A DNA stretch of 5,580 nt, from NCBI GenBank assembly GCA_016213345.1, contig JACRAO010000179.1:1-5580 (forward strand). The letters run 5' to 3'. The number at the start of each line of letters is the position of its first letter. The stretch's first letter is position 1. Source of the stretch: Bdellovibrio sp. (GTDB taxonomy: Bacteria; Bdellovibrionota; UBA1018). The position numbers and the translations under genes are program-made. The notes beneath the pieces were generated by a model. It ran no database searches. It worked only from the letters and a program-made list of their open reading frames with translations, and had not been told where the DNA came from. This document shows positions 1-4,615 of the stretch, piece by piece.

Positions 1-267
1 AAAACCAAACAAAGCTTCTAAGAAAACCGTACTGATAATGCCAAATCCTGAATATCCCCACACTAGGGCTTCACCAGGCCTCACATACCCAGTACTTATT
101 AGAGACGGAAATAAAGCCATAGAAATAACCAATGCTAAAAAAATCTTTATTAATTGAGGAACAAAATAATCTCCCACAATCGGCATAACAGAAATAAGAA
201 CGCTGAATCGCACAAGAACTGCAAAAAAAGTCAACAGATCTTCTTGTGACCACGAAATCAAGCTCAT
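1..267 (-). CDS. fliR: FliR, flagellar export gate protein (N-terminal part, runs off the window)
   Basis: FliR is an inner-membrane subunit of the flagellar type III export gate, where it assembles with FliP and FliQ. Translating from the ATG at 267 gives 89 residues with no stop before the window edge, starting MSLISWSQEDLLTFFAVLVR. Two strongly hydrophobic stretches are visible at about residues 11-30 and 39-57, separated by GDYFVPQL, and a third hydrophobic segment begins near residue 70. This matches the FliR/SpaR/EscT N-terminus, with its 'pvfg...vP..vki.lal' pattern. FliR proteins are usually about 250-260 residues, so roughly a third is present. The start is chosen because ATG overlaps the fliQ stop as ATGA, and an AGGAGAG lies 11 bases upstream. 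The reading is open and intact. The identification rests on family pattern and on position directly after fliQ. Confidence 0.93.
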   Translation of the reverse strand, partial: MSLISWSQEDLLTFFAVLVRFSVLISVMPIVGDYFVPQLIKIFLALVISMALFPSLISTGYVRPGEALVWGYSGFGIISTVFLEALFGF

Positions 268-536
268 TGTTTAACCCACTCTCCTGCATTTCCTATTAGA
301 TCAATTGCGTAATTTTGGATAATTTCTAACATCCACGGAGCCATAATAACCAAAACAACAACCACAGCTATAATTTTTGGGATAAACGTAAGTGTTGCTT
401 CATTGATTTGAGTAATTGCTTGCAATACACTAACCAGAATACCAATACTCATTGCTGCAATAAGCATTGGACCAGCTAAATACATCGTTGTTTTAATAGC
501 CTCCCATCCAATTGAAATAATCATTTCTTCATTCAT
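264..536 (-). CDS. fliQ: FliQ, flagellar export gate protein
   Basis: FliQ is a small two-helix inner-membrane protein that packs around the FliP/FliR core of the flagellar type III export gate. The product is 90 residues, the usual family length, beginning MNEEMIISIGWEAIKTT. Two transmembrane hairpin helices lie at about residues 13-39 and 51-75. The family-typical stretch between them reads LQAITQINEATLTFIPK, followed by the PWMLEII segment. The start is the ATG at 536, preceded by GGAG at a 6-base spacing. A TTG four codons further upstream is also in frame, but it overlaps this ribosome binding site and would give an atypical MET-I extension, so it is rejected. The gene follows fliP after 17 bases and its stop overlaps the fliR start (ATGA), which suggests translational coupling. 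Confidence 0.97.
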   Translation of the reverse strand: MNEEMIISIGWEAIKTTMYLAGPMLIAAMSIGILVSVLQAITQINEATLTFIPKIIAVVVVLVIMAPWMLEIIQNYAIDLIGNAGEWVKQ

Positions 537-542
537 GATCGT

Positions 543-546
543 CTCC
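543..546 (-). promoter_or_regulatory. Ribosome binding site that fixes the fliQ start
   Basis: GGAG lies six bases before the ATG at 536. The alternative TTG start at 548 would place this motif inside the coding sequence and leave no comparable motif at proper spacing, so the site decides in favour of the 90-residue FliQ. Confidence 0.75.
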
Positions 547-553
547 AAAATAA

Positions 554-1342
554 TTAGCTAAAACTTTTTACCAAGCTGCCTACTATGAGTTCCCACCCGT
601 CAACTAAAACAAATAAAAGTAGTTTAAAAGGTAATGAAATTAGAACTGGAGGTAGCATCATCATTCCCATTGCCATAAGAACACTTGCCACCACCATATC
701 TAAAACTAGAAATGGCAAATAAAGCATAAATCCAATTTGAAATGCAGTCTTTAACTCGCTAATTACAAAAGATGGAATTAAAACATAAGTTGAAACATCA
801 TGTGATGTTTGTGGTTTTTCTTCTTTAGAAAGCGACAGAAATAGTTCCAAATCTTTTTCCCTTGTTTGTTTTAGCATAAATTCACGCAATGGAGTTTCGG
901 CATTTTGAAATGCTAATTTTTGATCAATCTTTTCATTCAAATACGGCTCAACAGCTGTAGCATTGATAGCCTTCCAGGTAGGAGCCATGATAAAAAGAGA
1001 CAAAAAAAGTGATAATCCAACAATAACCTGATTAGGCGGCATTTGTTGTGTCCCAAGCGCTTGTCTTAGAAAGCTAAGAACCACGACAATTCTTGTAAAA
1101 GATGTCATCATTATCAAAATCGCAGGTGCCAAGGATAAAACAGTGAGCAAAATGACAATTCTTAAAACTGATACAATGTCAGCAGGTTTTGTTGTATGTT
1201 GAAAAGACAAACTGAGAGACGGTAAAGTCAAACCAGAAGTGCCTGGGGTATATGTACCACCCCCCTTAGCTTCTGCAAAACAAAGCGAGGAAAAAGTAAT
1301 TATTACTAAAAACAAACAAGTTATAGCTTTCAACCACCTCAT
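554..1342 (-). CDS. fliP: FliP, flagellar export gate protein
   Basis: FliP is the core pore-forming subunit of the flagellar type III export gate; five copies with one FliR and four FliQ is the arrangement known for the family. The product is 262 residues, a normal length. Residues 1-23 form a cleavable signal peptide, with a likely cut after CFA. A first membrane segment at about 57-80 leads into the hallmark FliP region at 75-112, including MMTSFTRIVVVLSFLRQALG and MPPNQVIVGL. A soluble periplasmic loop covers about 122-185. The C-terminal membrane region at about 200-260 carries the second family signature, including MAMGMMMLPP and LPFKLLLFVLVDGW. The ATG overlaps the fliO stop as ATGA, with a weak GAGGG about 13 bases upstream, so translation is probably coupled to fliO. 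No damage is seen. Confidence 0.98.
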   Translation of the reverse strand: MRWLKAITCLFLVIITFSSLCFAEAKGGGTYTPGTSGLTLPSLSLSFQHTTKPADIVSVLRIVILLTVLSLAPAILIMMTSFTRIVVVLSFLRQALGTQQMPPNQVIVGLSLFLSLFIMAPTWKAINATAVEPYLNEKIDQKLAFQNAETPLREFMLKQTREKDLELFLSLSKEEKPQTSHDVSTYVLIPSFVISELKTAFQIGFMLYLPFLVLDMVVASVLMAMGMMMLPPVLISLPFKLLLFVLVDGWELIVGSLVKSFS

Positions 1343-2409
1343 AATGGTTTCAATCCCTCGATTTTACTTCTGATTTCTGATCTAATACTTGGTTTGGTTG
1401 TTTCTTTCCCGAGAAGATCAAAAAACATGGGAGCATCTGCTGATTGTGCACCAAGGCCCATTTTGGGTTCACTTTCCTGCAACACTTGTTCATTGTATTC
1501 CATATCATTTAACTGAGAAATAAGTTGTATAGATTCTTGCGAAACGCCCAAAACCAAAAGTTTACCTGCAATTCTCACTACCAAAATACTTTTCTTTGGG
1601 CCTAAATAATGATTTGCCACAACTTCGATCCACTTCTCATTGCCTAATCCAAGGCCTAATCCAAGTGGTGAAGCTATTTTTTTAATCAACTGGCGAAATG
1701 GAGACCCCACAGTATCTTTTTGTCGATTTATTTTTTTAAATAATCTTTGCAGCAACAATACAACACATCCAAACATAAGCACCATGCCAAGGAGAATTGC
1801 AAAAACTTTATATGGAGATACGACACTTTTTGAAGCAACTTGGCGTAGTGGTTTTTGTATTTCATGTTTTTCTTGTGTTACTTTTTTTAGCACATTTGCG
1901 ATGAGTAATTTTTCTTCTAAAGCCACTTTGTCATCTAGTTGAGTTGGTTGAATTGCCTGAGATGGCTGAACTGGTTTAGACATCACTTGCTCGCTTGCAG
2001 AAGACACGCTAGCCAGAGTATCTTTTTTCATATCCTTAAGTTCAAGATTCAAAATTTTTCCATTTAGCTTGATCTGAAACCTGTTTTGCAATTTTTCTGC
2101 TAAACCTTTTACTGTAAATCTGCATCGCACTTGCTCTGGCGTATATTGATACGAAAACACTTTGACCAGTTCTTTTCCTGGAATACGAATAATTTTTGCT
2201 GGATATACAGACACTTGCGTTAAAGTCACTTGAATAATATCTTTAAAAAACTCCACTTGTGCTTGTTTTTTTGAGATTATTTTATCAAAGTGTAAATCCA
2301 CATGATTGCCATCCTTGATTTCTATTTGCACCAGGTTTGTGATTGCTAAAACAGAGGCAGGAAATGCAATAAAAACAACCAACACAGTAAAAAATATTTT
2401 TAGTCTCAT
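1339..2409 (-). CDS. fliO: FliO, flagellar export-gate assembly protein, long form with N-terminal periplasmic domain
   Basis: FliO helps FliP assemble into the export gate and is anchored in the inner membrane. This product has 356 residues, much longer than the roughly 100-150 common for FliO. Residues 1-22 are a signal peptide (…FPASVLA). Residues 23-127 look like a beta-rich periplasmic domain. Its pattern (alternating hydrophobics, 'FKDIIQVTL', 'YQYTPEQVRCRFTVK') resembles AMIN domains, but I infer this only from appearance. A charged, Gln/Pro-containing linker spans about 128-198. A transmembrane helix follows at 202-223, then a basic stretch and the cytoplasmic FliO domain at about 258-305, with the typical HYLGPKKSILVVRIAGK and LVLGVS. 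The tail to 356 is variable. An LGLGLGLG run at 249-256 comes from a DNA duplication. The SD-like GGGAG is only four bases from the ATG. Position between fliN and fliP supports the call. Confidence 0.92.
   Translation of the reverse strand: MRLKIFFTVLVVFIAFPASVLAITNLVQIEIKDGNHVDLHFDKIISKKQAQVEFFKDIIQVTLTQVSVYPAKIIRIPGKELVKVFSYQYTPEQVRCRFTVKGLAEKLQNRFQIKLNGKILNLELKDMKKDTLASVSSASEQVMSKPVQPSQAIQPTQLDDKVALEEKLLIANVLKKVTQEKHEIQKPLRQVASKSVVSPYKVFAILLGMVLMFGCVVLLLQRLFKKINRQKDTVGSPFRQLIKKIASPLGLGLGLGNEKWIEVVANHYLGPKKSILVVRIAGKLLVLGVSQESIQLISQLNDMEYNEQVLQESEPKMGLGAQSADAPMFFDLLGKETTKPSIRSEIRSKIEGLKPL
1642..1665 (-). repeat. Perfect 12-base tandem duplication inside fliO
   Basis: The 12-mer gcctaatccaag (plus strand) occurs twice, back to back and without mismatch. 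On the coding strand each copy encodes Leu-Gly-Leu-Gly, producing LGLGLGLG at FliO residues 249-256, between the membrane helix and the conserved FliO domain. The duplication keeps the frame. It is likely a recent slippage or duplication event in a flexible linker, which can change length without breaking the protein. Confidence 0.9.
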
Positions 2410-2438
2410 TCTACTCCCGCTACTTCCGTTTGGATCAT
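2406..2438 (-). other. Possible 10-codon minicistron bridging fliN and fliO
   Basis: An ATG lies one base after the fliN stop codon and opens a frame of ten codons (MIQTEVAGVE). Its TGA overlaps the fliO ATG as ATGA. No clear ribosome binding site precedes it, so any translation would depend on ribosomes finishing fliN and restarting. It could hand ribosomes on to fliO, or it could be chance in a 30-base gap. The gap also contains two SD-like motifs, GGAAG (2427-2423) and GGGAG (2418-2414), the second only four bases from the fliO ATG. Confidence 0.2.
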
Positions 2439-2439
2439 A

Positions 2440-2826
2440 TTATTTCAATTGTTCTATCCGTTCCACTGGTGACAAAATATCTGTCAAACGAATTCCAAAT
2501 TTTTCGTTTACGACAACAACTTCACCTCTAGCAATTAATTTTTCATTTACAAGTACTTCTAACGGTTCGCCGGCAAACTTTGAGAGTTCTATCACTGCTC
2601 CTTGAACAAGTTGTAAAACATCTCGAACTGCCATTTTGGATCTTCCAAGCTCTACAGTAACCTTCAGTGGAATATCCAAAATAAAATCCAATGAATGAAA
2701 GGGAACATTTGTTACTTTTGGCGGGACAGCCGCGGTCGAAGCCGGCGCTTGTGCCGCCGCTGCTCCAAGTGCCTCCCCAATATTTGTTAAATTTGGTGCT
2801 GCTTGTGCAACATCAGTATCTGCCAT
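2440..2826 (-). CDS. fliN: FliN, flagellar motor switch / C-ring protein
   Basis: FliN forms the base of the cytoplasmic C-ring with FliM, takes part in switching and docks export cargo carried by FliH. The product is 128 residues. Residues 1-42 form an Ala/Pro-rich, probably disordered N-terminus, including GEALGAAAAQAPAS. Residues 45-125 are a SpoA (surface presentation of antigens) domain, with the family run DIPLKVTVELGRSKM, then FAGEPLEVLVNEKLIARGEV and FGIRLTDILSP. The short form with a single SpoA domain is FliN rather than the longer FliY. The ATG lies three bases after the fliM stop, with a full AGGAGG eight bases upstream, inside the end of fliM. The Ala/Pro-rich part is visibly richer in G+C than its surroundings, as expected from GCN and CCN codons. 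Confidence 0.97.
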   Translation of the reverse strand: MADTDVAQAAPNLTNIGEALGAAAAQAPASTAAVPPKVTNVPFHSLDFILDIPLKVTVELGRSKMAVRDVLQLVQGAVIELSKFAGEPLEVLVNEKLIARGEVVVVNEKFGIRLTDILSPVERIEQLK

Positions 2827-2829
2827 ACG

Positions 2830-3846
2830 TTATTCCTCCTCTGCCATTCTGGTAATTTGAACAGCTCGATTTCCACGAGATGTTCCTAAAAGACATTTAA
2901 ATTTTGGCACATTCTCAACTAAAATATCTAACTCGCCATCTGCATTTTGTGAGAGTGGGATAATATCCCTAATATTGAGATTCACAAGATCGCCTACTGT
3001 AATGATAGAGGAACCTAAGTTGACCACTACATTAACCTCTGTATTTCTAAGGTGCTCTTCCATTTTATAGGTTCCTTCTTTATCCGCACGATCAGACTCA
3101 GATTGAAACGAAGCGTTGAGTTTATTTTTAATAGGTTCGATTGTAGAATACGGAATCACTAAAACCACAGTACCTGTTGCATTTTCAAGCTCCACCTCGA
3201 AGGTTGTTGAAATAATCACTTCAGAAGGTGGCACCACACCAACAAATTGAGGATTTACTTCTGTTCGTATAAAAGAAATATCAGTTTTATGAATAGGTGC
3301 CCATGCTTCTTCTAAATCCTTAATAGCCAAATCCATAACCTTTTTCATGATTGACACTTCAATCCGTGTAAATTCTTTTCCTTCGATTTTAGTATATGGT
3401 CTATCGGTACCGCCAAAGTAACTATCCACCAGGGCATATGTGAGTTTTGATTCGAAGACTAAAAGCGCAGGGCCGCGAAGTGCATCAAAGCGCATAATGC
3501 ACATACAGCTTGGTATGGGCAAAGTATTGACAAATTCACCAAATTTTAATAAATCTGTAGAAATAATACTGATTGAAGCAATTTTTCTGAGAGAATTAGA
3601 CAAAGACATTCGATAAAGTCTAATAAATCTTTCATAAATAATATCTAATGTTGGCATCCGACCGCGAATCACGCGGTCTTGGTTTGTAAGATCGTAAGGC
3701 GTAATTTCAGATTCTGGAACCGCAGTGAGAGTACCCCATGGAGAACCTTCTGCCGGTCCTGCTCCTTGTGCGCCTACATCTAAATTACCGTCGGTTACTG
3801 CATTAAGCAGCGCATCTACTTCTGATTGTGTAAGAACTTGATTCAT
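2830..3846 (-). CDS. fliM: FliM, flagellar motor switch protein
   Basis: FliM links FliG to FliN in the C-ring and binds phosphorylated CheY to change rotation. The product is 338 residues, normal for the family. The CheY-binding N-terminal peptide is present as LTQSEVDALL at residues 5-14. A Gly/Pro-rich flexible linker covers about 20-48. The middle, CheC-like FliG-binding domain spans about 52-240, with the family landmarks YERFIRLYRMSLSNSLRK, TLPIPSCMCIMRFD and the loop DSYFGGTDRP (141-150), which carries the GG motif. A C-terminal SpoA domain at about 260-335 includes VVVNLGSSIITVGDLVNL and GTSRGNRAVQI. The retained CheY peptide implies chemotactic control. The gene follows fliL after 39 bases. 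The SD is modest: AGGA ten bases upstream, possibly in the loop of a 5-bp hairpin (3851-3865). Confidence 0.98.
   Translation of the reverse strand: MNQVLTQSEVDALLNAVTDGNLDVGAQGAGPAEGSPWGTLTAVPESEITPYDLTNQDRVIRGRMPTLDIIYERFIRLYRMSLSNSLRKIASISIISTDLLKFGEFVNTLPIPSCMCIMRFDALRGPALLVFESKLTYALVDSYFGGTDRPYTKIEGKEFTRIEVSIMKKVMDLAIKDLEEAWAPIHKTDISFIRTEVNPQFVGVVPPSEVIISTTFEVELENATGTVVLVIPYSTIEPIKNKLNASFQSESDRADKEGTYKMEEHLRNTEVNVVVNLGSSIITVGDLVNLNIRDIIPLSQNADGELDILVENVPKFKCLLGTSRGNRAVQITRMAEEE
2835..2840 (-). promoter_or_regulatory. fliN ribosome binding site encoded within the end of fliM
   Basis: AGGAGG, a perfect anti-SD match, sits eight bases before the fliN ATG. It is formed by the Glu codons of the FliM C-terminus (…MAEEE then TAA). 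It is the strongest SD seen in this window and suggests high FliN output, consistent with FliN being the most abundant C-ring subunit in known motors. Confidence 0.85.
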
Positions 3847-3885
3847 AATCCTGCCATCCTAGCAGTTTTTTTCAATGGACAAATC

Positions 3886-4476
3886 TCATCCACTGACTGC
3901 AAAATTAGTAAAGTAAACTCCTTTCACTTTACCGGTTACCAAAAAATCATTGAGTGCCTTTTTGATTTCTTCTTTTAAATAATCTCTCCCCTCTGAAGTA
4001 GCCAAATCTGCGGGTTTCTTGCTATTAAACAAATCAATCACTGCGTTTCTCACTTGTGGCATTTTTTGATTGAGTTCGTTTTCAATATCTTCACCTGGAA
4101 CTTCTACAGAAATATTAACTCTAGCAAATTTTGGGTTAACAGTACCTACAGTTGCCAAATTAATAGTGAACTGTTCCAAAGTGACCATTTTCCCGAATTC
4201 AATGCCTTTTTTATCACTATTTTTTTCACCTTCGCCGTGCCCACCGCCTTCGGATGCTTTACCTGCTTCACCCTCGCTATGGGATTCGACTGCTATATCA
4301 GTAACACTTTGAGTGCTTTTATTTTTAATGTGAGAAATAACGAGTATAAATGCCATACCTAAAGTTGCCACTGTGTTAGCTATGATTAAGATCATTTGCA
4401 ACTTATTAGAACTAGCAGACGCTAAGCCAGCCGCAGAAGTCGTTGGTTGTGCTTCTTCTTTTTCTTCAGCAGCCAT
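3886..4476 (-). CDS. fliL: FliL, flagellar basal body-associated protein
   Basis: FliL is a single-pass inner-membrane protein that surrounds or supports the stator units and affects torque and stator stability. The product is 196 residues. Residues 1-25 are a short cytoplasmic N-terminus rich in Glu, Ala and Ser. A transmembrane helix lies at about 26-49 (…MILIIANTVATLGMAFILV). Residues 50-91 are a long periplasmic linker rich in Glu, Gly, Ser, Lys and His. The conserved FliL domain covers about 94-196, with VTLEQFTINLA, KFARVNISVEV, MPQVRNAVIDLF and the terminal VKGVYFTNFAV. The start is the ATG at 4476, preceded by GGGAGG at a rather long 12-base spacing; no other in-frame start keeps the N-terminus and membrane helix intact. 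The leader contains a terminator-like hairpin that covers this SD. Confidence 0.95.
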   Translation of the reverse strand: MAAEEKEEAQPTTSAAGLASASSNKLQMILIIANTVATLGMAFILVISHIKNKSTQSVTDIAVESHSEGEAGKASEGGGHGEGEKNSDKKGIEFGKMVTLEQFTINLATVGTVNPKFARVNISVEVPGEDIENELNQKMPQVRNAVIDLFNSKKPADLATSEGRDYLKEEIKKALNDFLVTGKVKGVYFTNFAVSG

Positions 4477-4488
4477 AATGTAAAAAAG

Positions 4489-4494
4489 CCTCCC
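4489..4494 (-). promoter_or_regulatory. fliL ribosome binding site, overlapped by a hairpin
   Basis: GGGAGG precedes the fliL ATG by 12 bases, a long spacing caused by an intervening run of six T and ACATT. Its first four bases are the end of the 3' arm of the 13-bp stem, and its last two can pair in the bulged lower stem. In a transcript carrying both arms the site would be hidden; in one that starts inside the loop it would be free. Confidence 0.6.
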
Positions 4495-4530
4495 TTGCTC
4501 AAAGTTCAGGGCTTATAACTTTGTGCCCTT

Positions 4531-4557
4531 ATTATTATTTTGCAATGTTTTGAGCAA
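4531..4557 (-). promoter_or_regulatory. Weak candidate promoter for fliL operon, inside the hairpin loop
   Basis: AATAAT at 4536-4531 matches the -10 consensus at five of six positions. A TTGCTC at 4557-4552 could act as -35 but matches only three positions, at a short 15-base spacing. An overlapping sigma-28-like pattern, TAAA (4574-4571) with GCTCAAAA fifteen bases on, is also present but imperfect. A start just downstream would give an mRNA lacking the 5' arm of the hairpin, with the fliL ribosome binding site open. The match is weak and AT-rich DNA yields such hits by chance. Confidence 0.2.
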
Positions 4558-4615
4558 GGGAACAAGCTCTTTTAATCACTATTTAAAAAAGATAACAGTC
4601 AAAGTTCTGTCACTT

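Larger units (their letters stand above)
4481..4574 (-). terminator. Terminator-like hairpin after flgE, in the fliL leader
   Basis: A perfect 13-bp inverted repeat (TCCCTTGCTCAAA at 4561-4549 and its complement at 4503-4491) is followed by GGC and six T residues at 4487-4482. After a 3-base bulge (4564-4562) the lower stem can continue for about ten more pairs, matching UAAAAGAGCU upstream with the GGCUUUUUUA downstream, with G-U wobbles at 4565/4490 and 4569/4486. This is the layout of an intrinsic terminator with an A-tract facing the U-tract. The loop is long (45 bases) and holds a small AGGGC/GCCCU hairpin. It fits ending the flgE message. It is unusual in that the U-run stops only five bases before the fliL ATG. 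The 139-base gap (4615-4477) holds no gene. Confidence 0.7.

Noticed and set aside
71..289. 72-codon minus-strand open frame overlapping the fliR start
   Set aside because: It is out of frame with fliR and has no family resemblance, while the fliR frame from 267 gives a recognisable FliR N-terminus with an ATGA overlap.
537..548. TTG start four codons upstream for FliQ
   Set aside because: It would overlap the GGAG ribosome binding site of the ATG at 536, and FliQ proteins normally begin close to the 'IS(I)G' motif, as the shorter version does.
1640..2605. Plus-strand open frames opposite fliO and fliN
   Set aside because: They lie antisense to well-supported genes, have low-complexity composition, and show no ribosome binding site or family motif.
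4054..4362. Two overlapping plus-strand frames opposite fliL
   Set aside because: Both are shadows of fliL; their Ser/Pro/Phe-rich sequences reflect the reversed acidic linker codons.
4575..4602. TTGACT (4602-4597) as -35 of a sigma-70 promoter
   Set aside because: The best hexamer at proper spacing, AGTGAT, matches the -10 consensus at only three of six positions, and its transcript would include the whole terminator-like hairpin.
4477..4615. Riboswitch or small RNA in the flgE-fliL gap
   Set aside because: The paired regions fit a terminator hairpin; I recognise no conserved aptamer core or known sRNA pattern.
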